Source of the DNA: Aricia agestis
Taxonomy: Eukaryota; Arthropoda; Insecta; Lepidoptera; Lycaenidae
Direction of reading: 5' to 3'
Assembly: GCF_905147365.1 (NCBI RefSeq)
Contig: NC_056412.1
Span: forward strand, 17,848,001-17,912,000
DNA: 64,000 nt
Below the pieces are notes generated by a model. The model did not search any database. It saw nothing but the letters and a program-made list of their open reading frames with translations, and was not told the origin of the DNA. Positions 24,401 through 31,834 of the stretch are shown piece by piece (the first letter of the stretch is position 1; every line of letters starts with the position of its first letter). The position numbers were made by a program, and so were the translations under genes.

Positions 24401-27400
24401 TTATTTATCAGCAAATATCTGTAATGAGTTTATTGAAGTAATGGAAAAACAGGTTCTAAAAAAAATTATAAATGAAGTTAAATCAGCAAAATATTTTTCC
24501 ATTAGCGTTGACAGTACGCCCGATCTGTCTCATATTGACCAACTAACTTTCATCATTCGATACGTAAAAGACTGTGTTCCTGTTGAAAGGTTTTTGAAAT
24601 TTATACCTATTAAAGAGCATAAATCTAAGTATTTAGCGGAGACCATCTTACATTTTTTAGAGATACATGATATTCCCATAAAAGATTGCAGAGGACAAAG
24701 CTACGACAATGCTTCAAATATGTCGGGAAAGTATAGTGGTCTACAAACAAGAATCAAGGAAAAATGTGAATTTGCCACCTTTATACCATGTGCGGGACAT
24801 TCACTCAACTTGGTAGGTGTCCATGCTGCTGGGTGTGTACCGGAGGCATCACAGTTTTTTGAAGTAGTTCAGAAAGTGTACAACTTTTTTTCGGGCTCTA
24901 CCCACAGATGGAATATGTTAACAGAACATTTAGGTTCAAAAAAAGTTGTTAAAAGTCTTTCACAAACCAGATGGTCAGCCCGAGCTGATGCAGTAAGCGC
25001 TTTGCATGGGGGTTATAAACGAATAATAGAAGCTTTAATCACCATCGCAAACGATACTGAACAGGCACGAGAAACTAGAGACGAAGCCCTTAGTCTGTCT
25101 AGAAAAATGGGAAATCTAGAATTTATTATACTGACGGAAATCTGGAGTTGTATATTGGAAAGAATAGACAAAACAAGTAATTATCTTCAGAAAGAAACAA
25201 TAACACTGGACGTTGCAACCAATTTGTTCTCTTCACTTTATGATTTTATTACTAACCTTAGGGATAAATTTGATAACTTCGAATCATCTGCCAAAGAAAA
25301 GAACCCAGAATCTGACTACAAGGATCTATCTCAAAGAACAAGACGTAGAAGCTCTCGGCAGAGTTTTTTTGATGGTTCTGCGCCATCAGTCCAATTGAAT
25401 GGAAAAGAGCGATTTAACGTAGAAACCTTTCTCCCAATAATCGATACCTTGAGTGTTCATCTAAAACAGCGACTAAGTTCATATGAGACCGTTAGTCAAC
25501 GTTTTAGATTATTTTTTCACTTAAAAACTCTGAATTCCGAAGAGATACGACAAGGATGCAAAGAATTTTCTGAAATCTATCACGAAGATGTAAATGAAAA
25601 AGAGTTAGAAATAGAATGTCAACATTTAAAAGAATACTTAAAAAATGTTCAGAGTGAAAATGAAGCACCTAACAGTGTACAGGAAGTATATAATCTATTA
25701 AAGCAAAACAAAATTGAAGACACATTTCCTAACGTAGAAATTGCATTGAGAATATTTTTAAGCATGATGATAACTAACTGCAGCGGAGAACGCTCCTTCT
25801 CCAAATTGAAACGAATAAAAAATGAATTAAGAAGTACAATGCTTCAAGAGAGATTAACTAGTTTGTCGCTGATGTCCATAGAATGTGATGTTCTCAATAC
25901 CATAGATTTTGAAGAAGTGATTAACGATTTTGCTCATCTTAAATCTAGAAGGGTACCTTTGCAATCAACATAGAATTAATCTAAGGATTTTATGTTAAGC
26001 GAGTTACTTTTGTAGATTATTTTTTATATATCCTATTTTTTTATAGTTAGTAACTAAATAAAAATAAATTTAGAACCTTGTTTGTCTATTTTCTTTATAT
26101 ATTATAACTAAATAGTGTTTTCTCAAGGTCATAGGGGCCCCATGATCCTAATGTGCCCAGGGCCTCAAATAGTTTAAAGACGGCCCTGGCTGTATACTGT
26201 TTTAAAATACACTATAGAGGTACAATAACCTGAATTTGGTACAATGCTTACAATTGTGGTGATAATATGATAATGAGATATAATACTTAGAGGAAACTTC
26301 TGGATTTTTTGGGACACACATAAACGCGAAAATAAACAAATTAAATAGGCCTAAACCTCCCGAAAAATCATTATTTCGATTGAAAAGCGCATGAAAATCC
26401 GTGCAGTGGTTTTTGAGTTTACCACGATGAGACTTACAGACATACAGAACTAAGGACTTTGTTTTATAACATGTAGTGAATAGTGATTAATAAAATTTAA
26501 GTACAATAATTGAGTATTTTGTGGTTACATTGACGGCAAAAGGCCAAATTAAGGCATTTGTTGTATGGGAGCCTTCTTCAAATACTTTCTTTATTTTGTT
26601 TTTAGTATTTATTGCTTTAGCGGCGATAGAAAAACGTTATTTGTTCCAACTATCTAGCTAGCGCAGTTCTTGAGATACAGCCTGGAGACGGACAGACAGA
26701 CAGGCTTCAAAGTCTTTGTAATGAGTTCCCATTTTTGCTATTTAGGTAAGTAACATTAAAAAGGGGAAATTTTTTCTCTTTTTTATTATCTTTGTTATCA
26801 CATTTTACTGACGCGGACGAAGTCGCGGGCAACAGCTAGTACATTAATATAATTCACACACATACGCACGCTCGCATGCACGCATGCAAGCACGCACGCA
26901 AGCACGTATGTATATTGCATGCACGCAGTAAGCACACACACAGAGACACATCTCCTATAATTGTTGAATATTTTTTTAAGCTATTGCATAGCTTTTATCA
27001 CGAGCTTTGAGCGCGGCGACCGAATCAAGAAAATCCGTAACGAAAATAAACCTAACACCCCCACTCCGACTGGCGCAGCGGTGCGGTCTTGAAAGCCGTG
27101 GCCCGTGCATAGTCTAACGTTGTTTCAGTTCGGCGGACTTCGACACGGTGTTTGTATGCGTGCGACTAGTCGTATGCGAATTATAATAGCATAAGTTGAT
27201 AAAAAATGCCAAGCAATAACTTTACCGCAGCAGTCCCCGAGTGCCACGCGTTATTTAAAGAAAAATGCTTGATTGGTTCTACAGGACTCCACCTATCGCC
27301 TAGTAATATATTATGTAAAATTTGACTATCATACCTTTATCAGAGAAGGGACAATTCATTCGTTGCTCCTGTATCTCCCTCTTGGTGTAGTTATCGGGGA

Positions 27401-30400
27401 AGATGTCCACCTTCATACTCAGGTTGATGTTGTCTATTGGACAGTGCCCGCTGTTCCTGTAAACGAAAAAAATTAAACTTTTAGTTCCATCTGCCAAGCT
27501 GAAGTTACAGGTCAATGGCAGAATTTTTACGCTATTAGTTACCGGTGATAGAATAAGAGACAACAATAACGAAAGCAAGTTCTTTTTTAAAGGAAAGCTC
27601 CAAACTGTATACATTGTGTACCACATTTGGAATGTTCTTCAAAAAGTCAGCAGTAAGAGAAGTCGGTAAAGCCAATGAGCATGGACTCTGAAGGAACCCT
27701 ACGCTATTGCGTGATAAAATACAATTATGATCGTAAAATAAGTATATGGCAGACGTCGATGGTACTATGTATTACAATTAATAAATATCTATGGTCCGAC
27801 AAAAAATGTAATTAGCAGGTACTTTGCAAAGCCCTATTCTTTTCAACTTATAAGTATTTCTTATTTTGCTTTTTGTTTCAATACGCGACACGCGATAGAC
27901 AATAGATTAAGGGCCTGTTTCATCACTTTCTAATAAAGTGTCGAATAGGCTATTCACAGCTTCTTTGGCAGATTCTCCATACTTCATCTGTCAAGTTAAG
28001 TGGTCGATAGCCTATTCGGCACTTATCAGGAAGTGGTGAAACAGGGCCTAAGACTTAGTAATCCTTATTGGCTGATTTAAGTTTTATTTTACATCTATGT
28101 GGTTCAGCCTCACTTTTTTTATGGGCTATTTTTTTATTTCTTTTACGGCTTAGCTGTTAAGGAACATTTTTGAGATTATGAGGAATGTTTCTCAACTAGA
28201 GGTGCTCATTCAGTGGTGTAAAAGTTGCGTGTTTGCGTGCCTTAATTATGTAAAGTGTAAAGCCATGGCGTTTGATGGCGTCAGTTAATGCAACTGTTTT
28301 GATAAGAAGTTTCCATCCCAACCCATGATATCAAAGGGGTTATCATGGGTTATCATATCATAATACACAAATCCTCGCAGTACTTAGTGGAATTGCATTC
28401 TAAACATAATATTACACTAGTAATAATAATAATTATTGTTATAACACTAAAACAATTATAGCACTAGCACTGAAACAAAGTAATAGTAATTAATATTGTT
28501 ATAATCAATGATTATACTTAATTATTTGTAATCGCTCTATATAAAGTCTTCCTAACAACTTCTATGTCTATCACTATGATAATTCTAGTGATAACTGTAG
28601 CCTCGTTGGCTCTGCTCGTCTACTTAAGAGGTGCTCAAAATGAACGTTACTGGAAGAAGAGAGGTGTCGCTTTCCACAATAGAAACAAAGCTTTGGGAGT
28701 TGCCTGGGATTGCTTGACGAAAAATCGGGCGTACTTTGAACACTTTCATGAAATCTATAAGCAGTACCCCATGGAGCCAGCAGTCGGTGTAGGCTCGGTG
28801 CTGAAGCCGGCCATTTTTATAAAAGACAAGAAAAATATTCAGCACGTCCTTTCGACAGATTTCAACGCATTCAACCACAAGGGTATTGAGACAATAGAGG
28901 AGGACGTACTCGCGAACAACTTACTAATATTGGGCGGGAAGAAATGGAAAGTGATCAGGCAGAAAATGTCACCTTTCTTCACCTCCAGCAAGCTGAAATC
29001 GATGTTTCAAGTTATCGATAAGAGTGCACGAGATATCGTTCCGTATATCAAAAATAATCCGCACCTAATGAAAGGTAAGGCTTTTGAAACGATTTCGACG
29101 TTCTGTAGCGCGGCCATGAGTGCAGTTGTTTTCGGAGTGCCGACAGAATCGATTTTTGACTCGCCTTTCCTAAAGTTCACACAAAAAGTGTCTAAACCAA
29201 CGTTTCGGTTCTACTTGAAATCCATCGTCAGCGTTATCACGCCTCGACTCATGAGGATCTTCCGAATAAAAATATTCAGTGAATTCGAGGAATTCTTCGT
29301 TGGAGCAATCAAAAAGTTGCTGAGATCGAGGGAACATGAAAACATTAGGGGACACGACTTCGCCGACTTATGCCTGTCGATTAAAAAAAATGGAGTGTTA
29401 AAAGACGGAGACACCGGATTTGAAGTGGCGCCAACAGACGAGCTGCTAGCTGCCCAAGGCTTCGTCTTCTTCATCGCGGGAGTTGAGCCAACTAAGGTTA
29501 CCATTTTCAATACTTTGGTACTCTTGGGCCAGCATCCAGAAGTGTTAGAGCGTTTGCACCAAGAAATTGATGTTGCCTTTGACCAACATGGCGGTAAAAT
29601 GAGCTACGACGTCATTTCAGAGATGGAATATCTCGACATGGTGTTCAACGAGGCGAGTAGAATCTACCCAGCGCTCGGTTATCTAGTGCGCCAGTGTGTG
29701 CGAAATTCAATGTTGCCGGCAGGAAACATTGAAATTGAGGAAGGAACGACGGTATTCATACCGATATTTTCTTTGCACCACGACGAGAAATACTATCCAG
29801 ATCCTGAAGTGTTCGATCCAGAGAGGTTTTCTTACGAAAAAAGAGCAAAAATCAATGAAAATCCTTTGTTGCATTTTGGTAAAGGACACAGAATATGTTT
29901 AGGCATGAGATTTGCAGTTCTTCAAGCCAAAGCTGGGTTAATTCATCTGTTGCGCAACTTTACTGTCAAGACTAAATTATTTGAGGGTGGAATCAAATAT
30001 AAAAAGGACCAACTTCAAGTGATATTGACTAATGTTGATGTTGAATTTATTGAACGGAAAGTAAAGCCTTATCAATAATTTAGTCTATGTAAAAAGAACT
30101 TTACTAATAACATACAATTTAAATAATTTTAGGACGAATGTGTAAAATCACTAATAGACTGTGTCACATAAATATTATATATATATCACACAGTCTATTA
30201 GTGATATGTATGTAAAAAAATTAAAATAACAGGCACTAGCCTGGTTTGGTTTGGTTCCATACCCAAAGGGTAAAAAGGGTGCCCTGTTTTTTTACCCTTT
30301 GGGTACAGACCCTAATTATGGATGCAACTTCGTGCAATCTATAATCCTCTTACTTTTACCACCATAGGCGGCCCTTATCTAATTAAAAAAAAAAAAAAAG

Positions 30401-31783
30401 TATTTTAGAAAAACAGGTAAATGAATGCAAGAACCTGTATTAAGGGATAATAAAAAGCTTAAAATAAAAATAAATCCTCTTACTTTATAAAAATATTAAC
30501 ACAGCAAATAACTTTACAAGTTCTGCTTGTCTTTGCCCGGCATATTGGAAGCATCATAAATCATAATATTATTATGTTTTTTTTTTAATGAAATAAGGGG
30601 GTAAACGAGCAAACAGGTCACCTGATGGAAAGCAACTTCCGTCGCCCATGGGCACTCGCAGCATCAGAAGAGCTGCAGGTGCGTTGTCGGCCTTTTAAGA
30701 GGGAATATAATCCCCTAGTAAGGGTAGGGAAGGGATGGGAAGAAAGGGAATAGGGGAGGGTAGGGAAGGGAGAGCCATGCTTCGGCACGAATGGGCCGGC
30801 TCGACCGGATAAATACCATGTTCTCACAGAAAACCGGCGTGAAACAGCGCTTGCGCTGTGTTTCGCCGAGTGAGTGAGTTTACCGGAGGCCCAATCCCCT
30901 ACCCTATTCCCTTTCCTACCCTCCCCTATTCCCTTCCCTCCCCTATTACCCTTTTCCCTCTTAAAAGGCCGGCAACACACATGCAGCTCTTCTGATGCTG
31001 CGAGTGTCCATGGGCGACGGAAGTTGCTTTCCATCAGGCGACCCGTTTGCTCGTTTGCCCCCTTATTTCATAAAAAAAAAAAACATTTATTGTCCCAATA
31101 CAATGCTTTTATTTCTTTTATGTTGGAATTTCATTTAATAATATGGCAATAGAAGAACTTGTGTTATGACTTATATTATGGATTTAATTCAAGCATACAT
31201 ACAATAACCGCTTCTCAGAGACAGGAGGGAGATGACGGACTTGCAACGAAACGGACTCGAGGGAAAGGATGTGGCACCCCTGAGGCACATCAAACGTGGT
31301 AGGGGCAGGCCACCCTCTACTGGCCAGTATGTGGGTCTCTATATAAACTGTTTGTATATTATAAACTTACTGTAACCAGGATGTTATGCAGCTTTTACAA
31401 AACTTGTGTCCACAGGTTGTTATTACTGGATCTCGGAGCCAATTCAAGCAAACTGGACACTCATATCTTGACTCTGGTTGATTGGACAGAGCCGTTTCAT
31501 TGAGGGCCATTATTCCTATTGGCTGTAATACAACATGTTTGTCACTCAGCATACAAATTAGGAAGTGAAATCACTTGAAGGAATTTTAGTAAGTATTTTA
31601 ATTTTATGTTTAGTCAAAAATAAGTTGTAAATCAGTCAAGTATGTTACATAAGCAGCTGAGATAATAATTCTCACGCAAAATACGAATTAGCATTTTAAA
31701 CATTAATGAAAACGAGTAAAATTGAAACTTTTCAAACTTACTGCTATGCCTTCTGAGGCATTTTTCGTTTTGTTCGGATCCAT
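18259..31783 (-). CDS. Traf6: TNF receptor-associated factor 6, complete eight-exon gene
   Basis: CDS = complement of join(18259..18451, 19028..19162, 19666..19920, 20655..20812, 22019..22209, 27335..27456, 31371..31522, 31742..31783); 1248 nt, 415 aa, and every GT-AG junction keeps phase. TRAF6 is an E3 ubiquitin ligase/adaptor downstream of Toll/IL-1-type and TNF-type receptors feeding NF-kB and JNK pathways. Domains: RING 36-73 (C36, C39, C51, H53, C56, C59, C70, with D73 as last ligand, the CPxD form typical of TRAF6); TRAF zinc fingers about 100-167 (C100, C107, H119, C123; C139, C146, H159, H167); acidic linker 170-221; coiled coil about 223-262; MATH about 270-413 starting GHYIWKI. Shorter than vertebrate TRAF6 (about 520 aa), mostly in the zinc-finger region. 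Introns 2 and 3 house an antisense P450 and an antisense hAT element. Confidence 0.95.
18572..19000. mobile_element. Composite of MITE family A and a related foldback element, in Traf6 intron 7
   Basis: 18572-18712 has family A ends (acaggcttagcatggcgaca on the left, tggtgctaagca on the right) and an internal 'tcactttgtctatttc'. Directly joined is a second unit to about 19000 with arms aatcaagatagataccgcat at 18718-18737 and its inverse near 18957-18980, ending in gtgctaagcctgctgg. It abuts the acceptor-proximal side of exon 7 (19028). Confidence 0.6.
19028..19162 (-). CDS. Traf6: Traf6 exon 7 (MATH middle)
   Basis: Encodes FCVRLNISAQNPLCFALHVH, then LMRTENDEFLEWPFNGRISF, the canonical MATH core with the WPF motif. 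Acceptor gttccag, donor GTGAGA. Confidence 0.94.
19666..19920 (-). CDS. Traf6: Traf6 exon 6 (coiled coil and MATH start)
   Basis: Encodes ALYERVVILEQRNREQDI (coiled coil) and the MATH opening GHYIWKIDNFKARLDAM, LYSPGFYTSPNGYK. The donor GTACAG after GGATACAA fixes the join to exon 7 as GYK-FCVRL; reading on past this donor gives the false tail YSLLELINII. Confidence 0.93.
20284..20320. repeat. Short perfect hairpin at the edge of a dispersed repeat
   Basis: aaaagtttagagt / ttag / actctaaactttt: 13-bp arms with a 4-base loop, directly abutting the T-run of the dispersed repeat copy. Confidence 0.7.
20321..20615 (+). repeat. Dispersed lepidopteran repeat S, copy 1 (Traf6 intron 5)
   Basis: Starts with a T-run and 'aataagggggcaaacgatc', then 'cacctgaatatggaaagc', 'cactcgcagcatcagaagag', a GGGTAGGGAA-type simple repeat, 'ccggtaaactcactcactcg', and ends 'gaagcatggctctcccacg'. 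The same block recurs at 21213, 30576 (twice, inverted), 32669, 48931 and 59957. Probably a SINE or other nonautonomous retroposon; origin unknown to me. Confidence 0.85.
20655..20812 (-). CDS. Traf6: Traf6 exon 5 (linker)
   Basis: Encodes FLMNAYSEVKITND and an acidic, Ala/Pro-rich linker ending SALIR across the junction. GC-rich compared with the surrounding introns. Acceptor atttcag, donor GTAAAC. Confidence 0.88.
20857..20994. mobile_element. MITE, ends ATACCTAGCGGAATAGAG (Traf6 intron 4)
   Basis: 18-bp inverted ends ATACCTAGCGGAATAGAG / ctctattctgctaggtat with one mismatch. The interior includes 'cgagctgtcaaacgaaaccg' and 'gtgtgtaaaaatgtgtacgt'. A partial, rearranged relative lies at about 53470-53695. 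It ends 45 bp from the exon 5 acceptor. Confidence 0.75.
21213..21549 (+). repeat. Dispersed repeat S, copy 2 (Traf6 intron 4)
   Basis: Longest direct copy: T-run, 'aaatgaaataagggggcaaa', 'cgcccatggacactcgcagc', an expanded agggaagggaataggg tract (about 21350-21415), then the conserved 3' part to 'ctctcccacg'. Short open frames in the purine tract are not genes. Confidence 0.87.
21555..21790. mobile_element. MITE family C, copy 2
   Basis: CAGGGTGTAACTAAGTGATA at the left, tatcacttagttttgttaca and ccttg at the right, with 'cccatacaaa' near the middle as in the copy at 42057. Inserted between dispersed repeat S and MITE family E. Confidence 0.75.
21791..21945. mobile_element. MITE family E, copy 1
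   Basis: Ends tgtactaccagagaaggtga / caatttcctcgatggtaca, followed inward by 'ttcccaggcag' and its inverse 'ctgcctaggaa'. Second copy at 58181-58345. It lies 73 bp from Traf6 exon 4. Confidence 0.75.
22019..22209 (-). CDS. Traf6: Traf6 exon 4 (zinc fingers)
   Basis: Encodes the TRAF-type zinc fingers (LDAHIAVCEYN, CSFHAVGCKETF, LNKHLQNDIQSH). Acceptor attttcag, donor GTGAGT. Confidence 0.93.
22290..22980. other. Traf6 intron 3 sequence with degraded repeat pieces
   Basis: Contains a 'tctgtctgtctgtcggtctg' tract (about 22313-22340) and the phrase 'aaccgacttccgaaaaggag' (about 22434), both common in lepidopteran dispersed repeats. No gene. Confidence 0.5.
23154..23195. repeat. Perfect 19-bp hairpin upstream of the hAT transposase
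   Basis: Arms agcacagtaagggtaatgt (23154-23172) and acattacccttactgtgct (23177-23195), loop ggca. It lies inside the transposon, 180 bp from its left end and about 250 bp before the transposase ATG. Confidence 0.9.
23442..25973 (+). CDS. hAT-family transposase (ZMYM1-like), intact
   Basis: 843 aa in one exon. Catalyses cut-and-paste movement of the surrounding element in the nucleus. Visible parts: a charged N terminus (MSKRSYPSGSEKRKK, SKLTSYF-like motif); a TTF-type zinc-finger region at about 165-230 (CSVFCFSCCLF, then HENSQSHKQSMM); RGLPFRGDNE; the first catalytic Asp in ISVDSTPDLS (D357); the second in GQSYDNASNMSG (D422); the PCAGHSLNLV motif; TRWSAR; and the C-terminal dimerisation segment with NCSGERSFSKLKRIKNELRS (E783 region) at about 735-830. 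Length and order fit the ZMYM1/'DUF4371' type of hAT proteins. No frameshift or premature stop. AATAAA at 26057-26062. It is antisense to Traf6. Could be annotated as 'zinc finger MYM-type protein 1-like'. Confidence 0.93.
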   Translation: MSKRSYPSGSEKRKKALHQKEVIEKLPKLTSYFTTTTGETSVSSNQLIYVPHDESGQSQIAGISKPSCSNFEKEIESESEYSYDESATTSVTSLKPTTVSIEQQFSNTEEELISHDPADYFHEKFIEINREILIRKGPVYFQNKDSDFSEASRTYKDGNKLVKNNESVERKWLLYSPSKCSVFCFSCCLFNPTDVNLCSRNGCNDWKHINNIILSHENSQSHKQSMMTYLARSKAVGRVDIDLLSQHQNEVDYWRNVLKRIVAVVKFLASRGLPFRGDNEILGSPNNGNYLGCVELLSEFDPFLADHLKKFGNPGKGNISYLSANICNEFIEVMEKQVLKKIINEVKSAKYFSISVDSTPDLSHIDQLTFIIRYVKDCVPVERFLKFIPIKEHKSKYLAETILHFLEIHDIPIKDCRGQSYDNASNMSGKYSGLQTRIKEKCEFATFIPCAGHSLNLVGVHAAGCVPEASQFFEVVQKVYNFFSGSTHRWNMLTEHLGSKKVVKSLSQTRWSARADAVSALHGGYKRIIEALITIANDTEQARETRDEALSLSRKMGNLEFIILTEIWSCILERIDKTSNYLQKETITLDVATNLFSSLYDFITNLRDKFDNFESSAKEKNPESDYKDLSQRTRRRSSRQSFFDGSAPSVQLNGKERFNVETFLPIIDTLSVHLKQRLSSYETVSQRFRLFFHLKTLNSEEIRQGCKEFSEIYHEDVNEKELEIECQHLKEYLKNVQSENEAPNSVQEVYNLLKQNKIEDTFPNVEIALRIFLSMMITNCSGERSFSKLKRIKNELRSTMLQERLTSLSLMSIECDVLNTIDFEEVINDFAHLKSRRVPLQST
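26200..26850 (+). repeat. LINE 3' remnants in Traf6 intron 3
   Basis: 26370-26460 carries 'aaaatccgtgcagtggtttt' and 'cagacatacaga', and 26540-26843 ends with 'cgcggacgaagtcgcgggca' plus acagctagta. These are phrases of old RTE-type LINE 3' ends widespread in Lepidoptera. No coding sequence remains. Confidence 0.55.
26863..26947. repeat. Imperfect ACGC/ATGC/ACAC simple repeat
   Basis: Runs of 'cacgcatgcaagcacgcacg' type ending in cacacacacaga; low complexity. Confidence 0.75.
27335..27456 (-). CDS. Traf6: Traf6 exon 3
   Basis: Completes the RING (HCPID) and contains IFPDNYTKREI, the conserved stretch after the RING, up to the first TRAF zinc finger (MNCPF). Acceptor tttacag, donor GTATGA. 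Confidence 0.93.
27911..28048. mobile_element. MITE with TAA target duplication (Traf6 intron 2)
   Basis: Arms GGGCCTGTTTCATCACTTTC and its inverse 'gaagtggtgaaacagggcc', continuing with 'gtcgaataggctat' / 'atagcctattcggc'. TAA on both sides (27908-27910, 28049-28051). It lies about 500 bp before the P450 start. Confidence 0.82.
28538..28546 (+). promoter_or_regulatory. TATA-like box close to the P450 start codon
   Basis: TATATAAAG, a strong TATA match, only 26 bp from its first base to the ATG at 28564. A start site about 30 bp downstream would fall at or just after that ATG, so transcription may begin elsewhere or translation may start at the second Met (28576). Confidence 0.45.
28564..30078 (+). 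CDS. Cytochrome P450, CYP3-clan (CYP6-like), intronless, nested in Traf6
   Basis: 504 aa, usual length for microsomal insect P450s. Haem-thiolate mono-oxygenase, probably anchored in the ER by the N-terminal hydrophobic segment (residues 2-20, followed by a positively charged YWKKRG). Motifs: C-helix WKVIR (W128, R132); I-helix A305-G-V-E-P-T310; K-helix E363-A-S-R366; PERF 419-422; haem loop FGKGHRICLG with Cys445. Two departures from consensus are Pro309 where (A/G)Gx(D/E)T(T/S) has Thr, and His in place of Pro in FGxGPRxC. Start at the first Met; a second Met five codons on is possible. The whole gene lies in Traf6 intron 2 on the opposite strand. The lack of introns suggests retroposition or complete intron loss. 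Exact CYP subfamily cannot be given without comparison. Confidence 0.92.
   Translation: MSITMIILVITVASLALLVYLRGAQNERYWKKRGVAFHNRNKALGVAWDCLTKNRAYFEHFHEIYKQYPMEPAVGVGSVLKPAIFIKDKKNIQHVLSTDFNAFNHKGIETIEEDVLANNLLILGGKKWKVIRQKMSPFFTSSKLKSMFQVIDKSARDIVPYIKNNPHLMKGKAFETISTFCSAAMSAVVFGVPTESIFDSPFLKFTQKVSKPTFRFYLKSIVSVITPRLMRIFRIKIFSEFEEFFVGAIKKLLRSREHENIRGHDFADLCLSIKKNGVLKDGDTGFEVAPTDELLAAQGFVFFIAGVEPTKVTIFNTLVLLGQHPEVLERLHQEIDVAFDQHGGKMSYDVISEMEYLDMVFNEASRIYPALGYLVRQCVRNSMLPAGNIEIEEGTTVFIPIFSLHHDEKYYPDPEVFDPERFSYEKRAKINENPLLHFGKGHRICLGMRFAVLQAKAGLIHLLRNFTVKTKLFEGGIKYKKDQLQVILTNVDVEFIERKVKPYQ
30147..30205. repeat. 18-bp perfect inverted repeat just downstream of the P450
   Basis: atcactaatagactgtgt (30147-30164) and acacagtctattagtgat (30188-30205) around an AT-rich loop. 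It starts 69 bp after the P450 stop, so it would lie in the 3' UTR of most transcripts. No canonical AATAAA occurs before it. Confidence 0.85.
30241..30315. repeat. GTTCC-ACCC-type foldback repeat
   Basis: 'ggttccatacccaaagggta' then 'cctgttttttacccttt gggta' style inverse. Single-arm relatives occur at about 19558, 49192, 60477 and 63402 (agggttccgt..). A common lepidopteran repeat motif. Confidence 0.6.
30576..31080. repeat. Two copies of repeat S in inverted orientation
   Basis: 30576-30770 is the 5' half of repeat S on the + strand (aaataagggggtaaacgagc ... agggaaggg). 30772-31080 is a full copy on the minus strand, starting gagccatgcttcggca and ending in tttgcccccttatttcat plus an A-run. 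The shared 5' halves give about 190-bp arms, so transcripts of either strand, including Traf6 intron 2, could fold. The open frames across it are not genes. Confidence 0.85.
31212..31345 (+). pseudogene. Short coding relic of a retroelement ORF1-like protein
   Basis: One frame reads RREMTDLQRNGLEGKD, then HIKRGRGRPPSTGQYVGLY. The RGRPPSTGQYVG motif is one I associate with proteins of lepidopteran mobile elements. About 45 codons, no Met or flanking ORF, placed 25 bp from Traf6 exon 2 on the opposite strand. Confidence 0.4.
31371..31522 (-). CDS. Traf6: Traf6 exon 2 (RING first part)
   Basis: Carries most of the RING (YECPVCLNWLRDPVITTCGH and FCKSC). Donor is GTAAGT at 31370-31365. It leaves a two-base overhang completed by the first G of exon 3. 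Confidence 0.95.
31742..31783 (-). CDS. Traf6: Traf6 exon 1 (coding part)
   Basis: Encodes MDPNKTKNASEGIA, then GTAAGT. The ATG (31783-31781) is in a good context (aacaATGG). Joins in frame to exon 2 at the acceptor tattacag. The in-frame Met at 31552, upstream of that acceptor, lies in the intron and is rejected. Confidence 0.85.
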
Positions 31784-31811
31784 TGTTAAGTATCTAAGTA
31801 CAAGTTATATC

Positions 31812-31834
31812 AATATATATATATATATATATAT
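31812..31834. repeat. (AT)n microsatellite just upstream of the Traf6 start codon
   Basis: About 23 bases of AT repeat starting 29 bp upstream of the Traf6 ATG, so in the 5' UTR or core promoter. Confidence 0.9.

Larger units (their letters stand above)
22976..26188 (+). mobile_element. Complete hAT DNA transposon in Traf6 intron 3
   Basis: 3213 bp. Imperfect terminal inverted repeats start CAGGCCCATCTTCT at the left and CAGGGCCGTCTTTA at the right (inverse of ..aagacggccctg). An exact 8-bp target duplication, GCTGTATA, flanks it (22968-22975, 26189-26196). Subterminal 'gggcacgtgcccagggcccc' at the left pairs with 'aatgtgcccagggcc' at the right. It encodes one uninterrupted transposase, so the copy could be autonomous and young. 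Confidence 0.95.

Noticed and set aside
30618..31034. 138-codon minus-strand frame
   Set aside because: Spans the inverted pair of dispersed repeat S; not a gene.
31523..31552. In-frame Met at 31552 as the Traf6 start
   Set aside because: It lies upstream of a good acceptor (tattacag). The exon at 31742-31783 supplies a Met with better context and correct phase.
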